A DNA stretch of 28,643 bases from Allobrachymonas sp. (GTDB taxonomy: Bacteria > Pseudomonadota > Gammaproteobacteria > Burkholderiales > Burkholderiaceae): contig JAUMXD010000008.1 of NCBI GenBank assembly GCA_030529305.1, positions 1 to 28,643 on the forward strand, written 5' to 3'. The notes beneath the pieces are model-generated. The model ran no database searches. It worked only from the letters and a program-made list of their open reading frames with translations, and was not told where the DNA came from. Position numbers and translations under genes: made by a program. Below, piece after piece: positions 13,810 to 22,579 of the stretch (position 1 is its first letter; each line of letters begins with the position of its first letter).

Positions 13810-14346
13810 TTACTTGGCCCGCTTTTCGGGCAAGGGGCAGCTCACCAGCAGGCTTTCGGGGTTCTGTCTGATCTCCAGGCTGCGGCGCTCAATCTCTTTG
13901 CGCAGGGTGCTGCGCAGCTGGCCTGCGGCCCAGCGCCGGCGCTCGTCGGGCGTTTCGGGCACCAGCGGCGTGGTGGGGATGGGGCGGCCTTCGTCGTTCA
14001 CCGCAATCATGGTGAAGTAGCAGGTGATCACATGGCGCACGGCGCGGGTGCGGATGCTCTCTGCTTCAACCCGCACGCCCACTTCCATTGAGGTTTTGCC
14101 GGTGTAGTTGACCGATGCCTTGAACGTGACCAGCTCGCCCACGTGCACCGGCGCGCGAAACGACACCTGATCGACCGAGGCCGTAACCACATAACGCCCG
14201 CAATAACGCGCCGCGCAGACATAAGCCACCTGGTCGAGCAAGCGCAAAATGGCACCGCCATGCACATGGCCCGAAAAATTGGCCAGATCGGGTGTCATCA
14301 GCACGGTAAGCGTGGTGGAACGTTCGGGGAGTTTGTTGTCAGACAT
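13810..14346 (-). CDS. hotdog-fold acyl-CoA thioesterase
   Basis: 178 residues. NFSGHVHGGAILRLLDQVAY (about 23-42) is the hotdog helix with the Asn and the GHVHGG loop and Asp38 expected of BACH/YciA-type acyl-CoA thioesterases. ASVDQVSFRAPVHVGELV and VRHVITCYFTMIAVNDEGRP complete the sheet. The enzyme should hydrolyse acyl-CoA to free acid and CoA in the cytoplasm. The C-terminal 35 residues are a charged helix. The start at 14346 is supported by GAGAG upstream. It stands alone, with long non-coding stretches on both sides. Confidence 0.93.
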   Translation of the reverse strand: MSDNKLPERSTTLTVLMTPDLANFSGHVHGGAILRLLDQVAYVCAARYCGRYVVTASVDQVSFRAPVHVGELVTFKASVNYTGKTSMEVGVRVEAESIRTRAVRHVITCYFTMIAVNDEGRPIPTTPLVPETPDERRRWAAGQLRSTLRKEIERRSLEIRQNPESLLVSCPLPEKRAK

Positions 14347-15273
14347 GCGACTCTCTCATCAAGAATAAAAAACGAAGAAGCTGTTGGCGATGTGTTCGGG
14401 ATCATGAAGGCGCACATTCGAGCAAGACGCTTGCAATTGATGCGCTAGGCACCGATCGCTTCATGGAGCAATATCACTACTAGCAAACTTGCCACACCAA
14501 CACATCAAATCTGTCCAAGTCATACGCCCAACTTGCCGCTTGGCACCAACGGGCGCTTTGCCGTGATCAGGCGCATTAAACAGGCAGAAGCCGACTCATG
14601 CCAGTGGGGCTTTTACCGATTCTGTCCCTTGCCTCCATCCAGCTTGGCAAGCCCCTCAAAAAAACAAATGCTGCCTTGATGCCTCACCTGTGCTTTACCG
14701 CAAAAAAGTTCTGAGCAGCGCGCCTGCATCTCATCTTCCTCTCATCCACCGTCGGGCAATATATTCAACAAACCTGCAAGCACGCATTTGTTGCCAGATG
14801 TAATGTATTCACATTGAATTTGATCGAAGACATCGCCCCGGCAATCAGGCTGCATAAAACTGTCCAAGCGATCATTTTAGTGAGATAAACAAGATAAAAC
14901 TTGTGCCTACCCTCTGCAGAAGCTCAGTCATTATCGTTAATTAAAAAACATTATTTCAATAAAAGGAACTAAGTTCTTGATATCCATTATTCATTAATAC
15001 TCTTTCATTTTCTGTATTTGATGAAATTTGTAAAAATAAATCGCTGGATTTTTACATAAAGCGCATATTTTTTATCGGACTGTTTCTGCTTTATTCGCTA
15101 CCATTCAAACTCAGCCACACGCAATGATGTCACTTGCGAAAATGACTTTTTTGTGTATCTGGCTGATACCAAAAGCTGTGCCGAAAATATTCACCCTTTG
15201 TGATGCAGTTTCTTTGCACAGCTTGATAGTTACCGCAATGAAATCAACCACTTGATTTAAAGAGGAGATCCAT
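14347..15273. other. AT-rich intergenic stretch
   Basis: About 930 bp without a supported gene. AT content rises towards 14930-15070. The last 150 bp presumably carry the promoter of the 55-residue gene, but no clear -35/-10 pair was identified. A GATATC site lies at 14979-14984. Confidence 0.6.
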
Positions 15274-15441
15274 ATGAAAAACCCTATCGGCACACTCGTA
15301 CGCACTGGTGAACGCTGCCCTGAAAGCGGTATCTGGGTTCTGCAAGATGAGCCCAATCAAACAGTTTCCATGTACGAAGGTAAAATCGTTCCTCCACACA
15401 ATAACAAAACCGCCAACTGGAAACTGTTGAGCTACCTCTAA
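15274..15441 (+). CDS. 55-residue protein with CPESGIW motif
   Basis: ATG 15274 follows a strong AGAGGAG at a 6-8 nt spacing and opens 55 codons: MKNPIGTLVRTGERCPESG, IWVLQDEPNQTVSMYEGK, IVPPHNNKTANWKLLSYL. A textbook terminator begins 13 bp after the stop, so this is a self-contained transcription unit. The short strands separated by Gly/Pro turns suggest a small beta-barrel (SH3-like) domain; CPESGIW...G..P seems familiar from small proteobacterial proteins, but I cannot name the family. It has no signal peptide. It may be a regulator, an immunity-like factor or a stress protein. Confidence 0.85.
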   Translation: MKNPIGTLVRTGERCPESGIWVLQDEPNQTVSMYEGKIVPPHNNKTANWKLLSYL

Positions 15442-15454
15442 TCCATTAAAAAAC

Positions 15455-15482
15455 AAAAAAGCCACCTTTTGGTGGCTTTTTT
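15455..15482 (+). terminator. rho-independent terminator of the 55-residue gene
   Basis: AAAAAAGCCACC-TTTT-GGTGGCTTTTTT, a perfect stem with A- and T-tracts, able to work in both directions. Confidence 0.95.
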
Positions 15483-15483
15483 A

Positions 15484-15678
15484 TTATCTGGCAATAAACT
15501 CATTCACATCAATCATTGATCGTTGAAGCCAACCGCACCCACTGCAAAAGCGCATCAGCACCCGTGGATGCTGTGAGCATAAGCAGCATCTTGTGTTTGG
15601 TATCAACCGTAGAGCAAGTGAGGCCAATTTTCGTTCAGGAACGTTGTTAGCGTTCACTTCTTTACTATCCTCTTTCAA
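15484..15678 (-). pseudogene. zinc-ribbon-like fragment
   Basis: The minus-strand frame reads RLIPNTRCCLCSQHPRVLMR and FCSGCGWLQRSMIDVNEF, a C-x2-C-x10-C-x2-C zinc ribbon, ending beside the bidirectional terminator. The same frame stays open upstream to about 15740 (FARKFEQAPPPLQAALKEDS) but then meets a stop, with no ATG or ribosome site; the nearest start would be TTG at 15678. It is probably the 3' end of a truncated or frameshifted gene. Confidence 0.35.
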
Positions 15679-15943
15679 TGCGGCCTGCAGCGGAGGCGGT
15701 GCCTGCTCGAATTTCCTGGCAAAATCCTTTCAGTCACCCCTGCATTCATACAACGCGTAGTGAAACAGTACAGTATTTAATTGAATCAGAGATGTAAATA
15801 ATATATCAATCGTTATTAATCAAACCACTTGATTTCATGAGTGATGCAGATTTTCCATTCTGACATCAGTTTTCCTAACAAGATAAACCGACTTTATATG
15901 ACAAAGGACATCGTCCAGCAATACCCTGCTTCGGTAAGCACCA

Positions 15944-16315
15944 TTACAACCTGCTATTCAAGCAACCTGAACTTTTGCATTCACGCAAACGATCTTGCAG
16001 AAACTGCACTCTTTCAATGGTTTGTCTTGCCGCGCAATCAAGATTGACAAAAAAATTATTTCCTTCCCGACGGGAACATTCATTGTTTCTTTGTCTGATC
16101 CAAGCGAGTTGGCCGCGTTTCAAAGCGGATTTGCCAGAGCTGTCCAGAAATGGCATCAATTCCTTGTAACGTGCATTCAGTTCCTTGTCTGCTTCAACAT
16201 ATACTTTATTCAAGCAGTAAAGCCCATCAAAATCATTCACTGGTTTGTCGCAATTGGAATTAGCCGAAGCCATGAATGGTGTTAACAAAGCAAGAAGTGC
16301 AATACTCTTTTTCAT
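15944..16315 (-). CDS. LprI-like (DUF1311) secreted protein
   Basis: 123 residues with a signal peptide (MKKSIALLALLTPFMASA, cleavage near residue 18). The mature part has the lysozyme-inhibitor LprI N-terminal/DUF1311 pattern: DGLYCLNKVYVEADKELNARYKEL, then LKRGQLAWIRQRNNECSRR and DLDCAARQTIERVQFLQDRL-like ending. Cysteines probably form disulfides in the periplasm. Family members are proposed to inhibit lysozyme or are of unknown role. AGGAGG lies five bases before the ATG. It is monocistronic. Confidence 0.88.
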   Translation of the reverse strand: MKKSIALLALLTPFMASANSNCDKPVNDFDGLYCLNKVYVEADKELNARYKELMPFLDSSGKSALKRGQLAWIRQRNNECSRREGNNFFVNLDCAARQTIERVQFLQDRLRECKSSGCLNSRL

Positions 16316-16414
16316 TCATCCTCCTTATTCAATATCATAAAACAACCATAACACAATTCATTTGCGTTTTTATCAAACACCTTCAATATTTCATTGAAAG
16401 TTCATCCAAGTCGA

Positions 16415-17179
16415 TTATTTTCTGCTGCAAACAGCGATGAATCCCAGTTTTTTGGCCGGATCGTTGAAAGTTTTGAACATCTTTTTGAAGCTTTCCCGAT
16501 TTTCCGGCTTCATTGCATTAAAGATGATCTTTAAAGCACCACCAAGCCCTTCATCACGAATCAAGCCTTGAGGTGAAAGCAGGCTCATTTCACCGGTAAT
16601 CGAGTCCGTTTTTTGAAAACCTGCTTGCAAAAACAGGTTTTTCCAATCATTTTGAGTGAGTGGTGTAACTTTGATCTGAATGGTATCTCGCAATCGCTTG
16701 AGTACCTGCTCGCTTTCTGTTGCGTCATGCGTATTGAGCAGCACATCGTGCGTGAGCAAGATGCCATTAGGTTTTAGCACACGCAAGTACTCACTCACAG
16801 CCTTTTGCTTGGCTTCAAGAGGCAGCATGGTGAGCATGGCCTCGTTCAACACGATGTCGAAACTGGCATCATCAAAAGGCAGGCGAGTGGCATTGCCATG
16901 CATGACTTCAACCCGATCGGCAACGCCATGCTCGCGGATATTGCGCTGGGCTTTTTCCAATACCGAGTGATCCAGGTCTATGCCCGTGATGTGGCAGCCA
17001 TATGTTTTAGCCAAACCAATGGCCGTGGTGCATATATTGCATGCCACTTCAAGCACTTGCTTGTCTTTGGAAAAATTTCCCTGACTGATGAGCCAATCCG
17101 TTGCCCGCTTGCCACCTGGCCGCAAACGGGTTTTACCCAAACGCGCCAGAAAATGATGGCCAACCTCGTCTTTTTTCAT
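16415..17179 (-). CDS. class I SAM-dependent methyltransferase
   Basis: 254 residues. Motif I is VLEVACNICTTAIGLAKTYG (about 43-62), followed by an acidic strand end GIDLD (about 66-70), then GNATRLPFDDASFDIVLNEAML and a post-motif LRVLKPNGILLTHDVLL, the usual Rossmann series of small-molecule methyltransferases. The Gly-rich loop is unusual: CNICTT replaces the common G-x-G-x-G. Substrate unknown. The start at 17179 is set by AAAGG upstream and the family's N-terminus. It is placed directly after rsmG, where parA would be expected. Confidence 0.88.
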   Translation of the reverse strand: MKKDEVGHHFLARLGKTRLRPGGKRATDWLISQGNFSKDKQVLEVACNICTTAIGLAKTYGCHITGIDLDHSVLEKAQRNIREHGVADRVEVMHGNATRLPFDDASFDIVLNEAMLTMLPLEAKQKAVSEYLRVLKPNGILLTHDVLLNTHDATESEQVLKRLRDTIQIKVTPLTQNDWKNLFLQAGFQKTDSITGEMSLLSPQGLIRDEGLGGALKIIFNAMKPENRESFKKMFKTFNDPAKKLGFIAVCSRK

Positions 17180-17341
17180 CGCCTTTTCCTGATTCAAAAA
17201 CAAGCACAGCTTGTTGCTCGCTACTGATAATCGCTTGCCATGCGATAAACAGATCAGAGCGTAACACTAAAATTCAGAATCAAAAGCAATAACCGGATAC
17301 AAAGTAAGTATTTCAAACGTTATAGATCATCATTTTTATAT

Positions 17342-18031
17342 TCACGAAATGCCGTTCTGTACAGTCTCGATAAATGAGGATGCGCGTTTTCTCATCCAGA
17401 TCAGACAACGCTCAGCGTCCAAGCCCGGCACCTGAAGTGGTTCCACATGAAACACTTCCACCGATGCAGGCAAGGCAGCCATTTCATCCAATGGTTGTTT
17501 GCCTTTCATGGCCAACCACACACCGTTTTCAGCCAAAGCCGATGCCGACCAATCCGTGAAATCAGGCAATGAAGCAAAAGCCCGTGAAACAACAAGATCG
17601 TAAGGGGTATGGATGTTTTCGACGCGTATGTGCTGGGCCTGCAAATTATTCAATTTCAAAGCGCCTGCTACCTGTTGAATAAAAGCCGTCTTTTTAGCTA
17701 CTGCGTCCACGCAAGTGACTTGTATTTCGGGGCAGCAAATGGCAATCACCACGCCTGGCAAGCCGCCGCCACTGCCCACATCCAGCAGTTTCATCGCCTT
17801 GCCCTGGGTATGGCGGTGCAAAGGGGTAATCACCGCCAAGCTATCCAACACGTGATGGGTCAACATATCAGCCGGATCGCGCAAAGCAGTGAGGTTGTAG
17901 ACCTTGTTCCATTGCGCCAGCAATTCCATGTAGCGCAAGAGTTGCGCTTGCTGCTCGACACTCAAGCTCAGATCCAAAGCTTGAAGTCCGTTTTGCAATT
18001 TCTGCTGCATAGCGTTTGCTAATTCAGTCAT
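17342..18031 (-). CDS. rsmG: 16S rRNA (guanine527-N7)-methyltransferase RsmG
   Basis: 229 residues, the normal length. WNKVYNLTALRDPADMLTHHVLDSLAV is the RsmG signature; the SAM loop is LLDVGSGGGLPGVVIAI; VVSRAFASLPDF follows. It methylates N7 of G527 in 16S rRNA in the cytoplasm. It begins 4 bp after the mnmG stop, so the two form an operon. A parS-like sequence lies in its 3' part. The downstream genes are not parA-parB. Confidence 0.97.
   Translation of the reverse strand: MTELANAMQQKLQNGLQALDLSLSVEQQAQLLRYMELLAQWNKVYNLTALRDPADMLTHHVLDSLAVITPLHRHTQGKAMKLLDVGSGGGLPGVVIAICCPEIQVTCVDAVAKKTAFIQQVAGALKLNNLQAQHIRVENIHTPYDLVVSRAFASLPDFTDWSASALAENGVWLAMKGKQPLDEMAALPASVEVFHVEPLQVPGLDAERCLIWMRKRASSFIETVQNGIS
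17439..17454. promoter_or_regulatory. degenerate parS-like site in rsmG
   Basis: GGTTCCACATGAAACA matches the ParB consensus TGTTNCACGTGAAACA at 14 of 16 positions; the central CACGTG is changed to CACATG, which usually weakens ParB binding. Confidence 0.4.
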
Positions 18032-18035
18032 GTTT

Positions 18036-20120
18036 TTACTTTGCTTCAGCAGACGGGTTATTCAGCATGCTTTTAACCGCGTGTTGCTTTTTCAAATGAA
18101 TCAACAGCAAAGAAATAGCTGCTGGCGTAACGCCTGATATGCGACTGGCCTGCCCCAGTGTCTCTGGGCGATGCTCTTGCAATTTTTGCCGCACTTCGAT
18201 AGATAAGCCACTAATCTGTTGATAGTCCAAATCAGCTGGTAAACACATATTCTCGTAATGCGCTGCCCGCTCGATCTCTTCATACTGGCGTTCGATGTAC
18301 CCCGCGTATTTGGCAGCAATCTCTATCTGCTCAACCACAGACCCGTACAAATCACCTAACGTTTCACGTGAAACAGATTCATCCATGAACGCACCTTGGT
18401 TTACGCTGAGCAACTCGGTATAGCGAACCTCTGGCCGACGTAGTAGATCAAACAAGTTGTACTCGTGCTCGATGGTTTTACCCAATACCCGCACGCTTTC
18501 ATCAGCCGAAAGATTTTTCGGGTTTACCCAAACAGATTTCAAGCGCTCTGTTTCACGTGAAACCGCATCACGTTTTCGACAGAAGGCTTCCCAGCGCGCA
18601 TCGTTCACCAAGCCCAGTTTTCGCCCCGTTTCCGTCAAGCGCATATCGGCGTTATCTTCCCTCAACTGCAAGCGGAACTCGGCCCGGCTGGTGAACATGC
18701 GATAGGGTTCGGTCACGCCTTTGGTGATCAAATCATCCACCAACACGCCGATGTATGCCTCGTTGCGTGCGGGCAGCCAGCTGAATGCCGTCCATTGCGG
18801 TGCGATGCGTTCAGCCTGCGCACTACCCTGCTCTCGCGCATGCAAGGCCGCATGCAAGCCAGCAAACAAGCCCTGTACTGCGGCTTCTTCATAACCCGTG
18901 GTGCCGTTGATTTGCCCACCAAAAAACAGCCCACTAATCTGACGTGTTTCAAAGCTGCCTTTGAGTGAACGGGGATCGAAAAAGTCGTATTCAATGCCAT
19001 AGCCAGGTCGCAAGATGTGCGCCTTTTCCAGTCCAGGCATGGCTCTTACCAAGGCCATTTGCACATCAAAAGGCAGACTGGTGGTGATGCCGTTGGCGTA
19101 CACCTCATGCGTCGTCAACCCTTCGGGTTCCAAAAAAACCTGGTGGCTTTCTTTATCGGCGAAGCGTGCCACTTTGTCTTCAATGCTGGGGCAATAGCGC
19201 GGCCCTACGCCTTCTACCGCCTCGCCGAACATGGGATTGCGTTCGGTTGCATTGCGCACCCACTCATGCGCCTGCGCATTGGTGTGAGTGACCCAACAAG
19301 GCAACTGCAAAGGATGCATGCGGGCATGCCCCATCAAACTCGCCACCGGGGCATCAGGCAAAGTTTGGCGAGCCTTGCCCCGCCAAACGCTGCTGAGCGC
19401 ACGCTCATCAGCAACAGTCACCAGTTCTCCCACTCCATCACCCAACTGTTCTTCACAACGCGAAAAGTCGATGCTGCGACCATCAATGCGTGGTGGCGTA
19501 CTGGTTTTGAGGCGGCCCTGTGGCAACTTCAATTCCTTGAGCCGATCCGATAAAGCCACGGCCGATGGATCGCCCGCACGTCCCGCTCCGTAGTTTTGCA
19601 GGCCGATGTGCACATGGCCATTGAGGAAAGTGCCCGCCGTCAACACCACGGCATGGGCCGAAAAACAAATACCGGTTTGCGTGATCACACCACTGACACG
19701 ATCACCTTGCAGCACCAGATCATCCACCGCCTGTTGAAACAGCCACAGATTCGGCTGATTTTCCAATCGCTGGCGAATGGCCGCCTTGTACAACACCCGG
19801 TCGGCCTGGGCACGGGTGGCCCGTACGGCTGGGCCTTTGCTGCTGTTGAGCACACGGAATTGAATGCCCGCTTTGTCTGTGGCCAGCGCCATGGCACCGC
19901 CCAAGGCATCCAGCTCGCGCATGAGATGGCTCTTGCCAATGCCGCCGATGCTGGGGTTGCAGCTCATCTGACCCAAGGTTTCGATGTTGTGGGTGAGCAA
20001 GAGGGTATCAGCGCCCATGCGAGCCGCTGCCAAGGCGGCTTCCGTCCCCGCATGCCCGCCTCCGATCACGATCACATCAAACTGTTGCGGGTAGTGATAA
20101 AAAATATGAGACACGGTCAA
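18036..20120 (-). CDS. mnmG: tRNA uridine-5-carboxymethylaminomethyl modification enzyme MnmG
   Basis: 694 residues, a little longer than the usual 620-650. FAD-binding [17 protein letters not shown] lies near residue 20, then [14 protein letters not shown] and [12 protein letters not shown]; later come [15 protein letters not shown] [30 protein letters not shown] and TSRAEFRL. With MnmE it modifies U34 of several tRNAs. The frame starts at TTG 20120 or GTG 20114; AGG upstream fits either, and no ATG is available. Two near-perfect parS palindromes are embedded in the coding sequence, each encoding VSRET. It is the first gene to the left of the candidate origin. Confidence 0.97.
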   Translation of the reverse strand: MTVSHIFYHYPQQFDVIVIGGGHAGTEAALAAARMGADTLLLTHNIETLGQMSCNPSIGGIGKSHLMRELDALGGAMALATDKAGIQFRVLNSSKGPAVRATRAQADRVLYKAAIRQRLENQPNLWLFQQAVDDLVLQGDRVSGVITQTGICFSAHAVVLTAGTFLNGHVHIGLQNYGAGRAGDPSAVALSDRLKELKLPQGRLKTSTPPRIDGRSIDFSRCEEQLGDGVGELVTVADERALSSVWRGKARQTLPDAPVASLMGHARMHPLQLPCWVTHTNAQAHEWVRNATERNPMFGEAVEGVGPRYCPSIEDKVARFADKESHQVFLEPEGLTTHEVYANGITTSLPFDVQMALVRAMPGLEKAHILRPGYGIEYDFFDPRSLKGSFETRQISGLFFGGQINGTTGYEEAAVQGLFAGLHAALHAREQGSAQAERIAPQWTAFSWLPARNEAYIGVLVDDLITKGVTEPYRMFTSRAEFRLQLREDNADMRLTETGRKLGLVNDARWEAFCRKRDAVSRETERLKSVWVNPKNLSADESVRVLGKTIEHEYNLFDLLRRPEVRYTELLSVNQGAFMDESVSRETLGDLYGSVVEQIEIAAKYAGYIERQYEEIERAAHYENMCLPADLDYQQISGLSIEVRQKLQEHRPETLGQASRISGVTPAAISLLLIHLKKQHAVKSMLNNPSAEAK
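18360..18375. promoter_or_regulatory. parS site 1
   Basis: CGTTTCACGTGAAACA matches TGTTTCACGTGAAACA at 15 of 16 bases, with the full 14-bp palindrome GTTTCACGTGAAAC. This is the binding site of chromosomal ParB. Confidence 0.9.
18549..18564. promoter_or_regulatory. parS site 2
   Basis: TGTTTCACGTGAAACC matches the ParB consensus at 15 of 16 bases, with the palindrome intact. It lies 189 bp from site 1. Confidence 0.9.
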
Positions 20121-20661
20121 ACTACCTAAAAAATATGCAATTCAGAGTCGTTTTTAACGGGCATCAAGCCTTTTTTTGAGCGGATTTCAGTTGAAAAATA
20201 CTGCCCATCATTGAATAAATTGCCTAAAAAATCAGCAAAATATCTGTTCAGCAAAAAAGAAAAACTCAGCCTATTCTTTATAGATGTAAATTTATGTAAA
20301 ATAAATTCAAGTGAAGTTGTGCCCAAGCCTGTGAACAAACAGAGGGCAACTGGCTGTTTGTACACAACTCTGCTTGAACAAACTGAAGATATGCTTTTCC
20401 CTTCACAGCTCAATCTGCTCCATTCCACAAACTTGTACTGCGGCTAAGCAAATGATCTTGCAAGAGAAAACACACTTATCCACAGATTGTGCCCTGCACC
20501 TATCTATCTATTTCCAAATTTAAAAATTTAATTTAAAGAAAACAATCCCCAGACGAAACGCGCAAAAGAACATCCAGAATTTTTAAACTATGCCCCTCGA
20601 TAGAATTCGTTTCGGTTTGAAAAGCCTACAAGTCTCAAACAGAGATGCAGTCAACAAGCGT
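20121..20661. other. candidate chromosomal origin (oriC)
   Basis: 541 bp without a gene. It has one perfect DnaA box TTATCCACA at 20476-20484 and two one-mismatch boxes, TGTGAACAA at 20330-20338 (reverse) and TTGTACACA at 20358-20366. An AT tract at 20514-20545 (AAATTTAAAAATTTAATTTA) could be the unwinding element. Genes diverge around it and parS sites lie 2 kb away. Origins next to mnmG are known in several proteobacteria. No dnaA is in the window. Confidence 0.6.
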
Positions 20662-21096
20662 TTAGCATCCATTGGCTTTTTCAGAGAGGGTGTGCTCTTT
20701 ATAAGCTGCGCGTTCGAAGGCATTGTCCCAATACGGATGGCGGCCTTGCCCAAGTGCCAGCAAGCTGCTGATGGGATAGGCCAGAAAGAAGAACAGGCCC
20801 CAGCGTTCGTATTGGCGCACATGCACCCACTCGTGGCTGCGAAGAGCTTGCAAGCTGGGTTGGGAAGTTCCCAGGATGACATGCCCGAAGGTGATGCCTT
20901 GCCAAGGTAAACGGGCCCAGAGTGAGCCAGCGGGAATGCCTGTGGCAAAGCGGCTGAATTCCAGCGTGTGCTGCACACGGCGGCACTGCCCACCGCAAGC
21001 CAGCATCAGCAGGCCCAGCAGCAAACCCGGCAAAGAGCAAGGGGCTGCCCAGACCCAACGGCCCATGAGCGATAAATGCGATGTGAAAGATGGCAT
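20662..21096 (-). CDS. membrane-associated protein with HExxH motif
   Basis: 144 residues. Hydrophobic stretches lie near the start (PCSLPGLLLGLLMLACG) and later (GLFFFLAYPISSLLALG). Between them is LRSHEWVHVRQYERWG: HEWVH fits the HExxH zinc-peptidase pattern and is typical of a family of small bacterial proteins of unknown role. The C-terminus HPYWDNAFERAAYK holds a possible third ligand (Glu in FERAA). Activity is not demonstrated. The ATG at 21096 has only a weak ribosome site. It is the one minus-strand gene to the right of the candidate origin. Confidence 0.75.
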   Translation of the reverse strand: MPSFTSHLSLMGRWVWAAPCSLPGLLLGLLMLACGGQCRRVQHTLEFSRFATGIPAGSLWARLPWQGITFGHVILGTSQPSLQALRSHEWVHVRQYERWGLFFFLAYPISSLLALGQGRHPYWDNAFERAAYKEHTLSEKANGC

Positions 21097-21313
21097 GTGT
21101 GGCTCAAAGTACTGAACGAGGATGGCATTCTGTACAAAATCGCTGTGGCTTGTTGTAACGGCCTGCCGCCAGTATCTTTACCTGCGGTTTGGGTAGAAGC
21201 TTGTGTTCAGGTCTTGAATGCGGATGAGGATGAAGGGATAGCAGAAACGGCGCCGAACAGCAGCCAAACGGATCAGCCAGCTATTTTTGAAGTGTTTTTA
21301 AAACGGTTTTGCC

Positions 21314-22183
21314 ATGTGCCAACTTCTGGGAATGAACTGCAACACGCCCACGGACATCACTTTCAGCTTCCGGGGTTTCAGCCAGCGTGCAGGCGTAACC
21401 GACGAACACACCGATGGCTGGGGCATTGCCTTCTTTGAAGGTGCATCTGGCGCGCAAACGACGCAAGCAGCCCCCGTTGATTCAGATGCAAGCCGACCTG
21501 AGGCACCAGTTGTTGCCACAAACCAAGCAACAACAAGCGCAGTGGCTGAAAAAGGCCTGCGCCTTTTCATCGATCACAAAGCCGCCAGCGATTCACCCGT
21601 GGCCGATCTGGTGCGGCGTTACCCCATCAAAAGCTGCCACGTGGTGGCGCACATCCGCAAAGCCACGCAGGGCGTGGTGGCCTTGCAAAACTGCCACCCT
21701 TTCGTGCGCGAGCTGTGGGGTCACTACTGGGTGTTTGCGCATAACGGCAACCTTGAAAATTACCAGCCCCGACTGCACAGTCACTTTCGCCCTGTGGGCG
21801 ATACAGATAGCGAATGCGCCTTTTGCTGGCTGATGCAGGAACTGGCCAAGGCCCACGCTGCCCTGCCCAGCGTGGCAGAAATCAGCCGCACCCTGGCTGA
21901 GTTATTGCCGCAGATCGCAGGCCACGGCACTTTCAACATGTTGCTTTCCAACGGTACGGCCCTATGGGCGCATGCCAGCACGCACCTGCACTACCTCGTG
22001 CGCCAGCATCCTTTTGCCCGCGCGGCTTTGAGTGACGACGATCTGGAAGTGGATTTTTCCACCCTCACGCAAGTGCAAGACCGTGTGGCCGTGATTGCCA
22101 CCCAACCGCTTACGCGCAACGAGCAATGGACGATGATTGCACCTCATACCTTGATGACTTTTGTGGATGGGCAGCCGGTTTAG
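21314..22183 (+). CDS. yafJ: class II glutamine amidotransferase, YafJ-like
   Basis: 289 residues, closely resembling E. coli YafJ. MCQLLGMNCN gives Cys2 as the N-terminal nucleophile after Met removal. HTDGWGIAFFEG, RYPIKSCHVVAHIRKAT, LQNCHPFVRELWG, FAHNGNLENY, GDTDSECAFCWL and a final VIATQPLTRNEQWTM complete the family signature. It is a glutaminase-type enzyme whose substrate is unknown. Residues about 44-79 are an Ala/Thr/Pro-rich insert absent from YafJ. The start is fixed by the catalytic Cys. Confidence 0.93.
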   Translation: MCQLLGMNCNTPTDITFSFRGFSQRAGVTDEHTDGWGIAFFEGASGAQTTQAAPVDSDASRPEAPVVATNQATTSAVAEKGLRLFIDHKAASDSPVADLVRRYPIKSCHVVAHIRKATQGVVALQNCHPFVRELWGHYWVFAHNGNLENYQPRLHSHFRPVGDTDSECAFCWLMQELAKAHAALPSVAEISRTLAELLPQIAGHGTFNMLLSNGTALWAHASTHLHYLVRQHPFARAALSDDDLEVDFSTLTQVQDRVAVIATQPLTRNEQWTMIAPHTLMTFVDGQPV

Positions 22184-22353
22184 AGAATCGCTGCCTCAGA
22201 TACCGCTCAACAACAGGCAAAGCCCATTAAGCGCGGGAGCATTTTCAATCCAACAAACATGGCCCGACTTATTAAGAGAGCCGTTTACCGAGGTGCAAGC
22301 GCTGTGAATCAAAGACAGCTTGCCAGCAGGTTTGTGCGCAAACCGTCATAATC

Positions 22354-22375
22354 AGCCCAGCTTGGTTGGCTTTTT
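22354..22375 (+). terminator. weak terminator-like hairpin
   Basis: AGCC and GGCT pair around an imperfect loop and are followed by TTTTTG. It is 170 bp after the amidotransferase stop. Confidence 0.4.
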
Positions 22376-22432
22376 GTTTGCTTCCAATAGGGGGTTGCTT
22401 GTCATAGCCTTGCCATGGCTAGATAAAAGCCA

Positions 22433-22446
22433 CACAACATGTTGTG
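22433..22446. promoter_or_regulatory. 14-bp perfect palindrome upstream of yaaA
   Basis: CACAACATGTTGTG, about 135 bp before the yaaA start. It has the form of a dimeric repressor operator; the regulator is unknown. Confidence 0.4.
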
Positions 22447-22579
22447 GCCGCTATTTGATTGGGCTTGTGTGGTTCTGGTGCCGCTTCTACCAAGCAATCT
22501 GTTCCATCAAGCTTTGCCTGATTTTTCCTGCCTGTAGCGAGCCAATCATTTCGTTGCAGCGCGCTGTTTTCAATTTGCC

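Larger units (their letters stand above)
22184..22579. other. intergenic region with hairpin and palindrome
   Basis: 396 bp without a supported gene. It contains a weak terminator-like hairpin at 22354-22375 and a perfect palindrome at 22433-22446 before yaaA. Confidence 0.55.
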
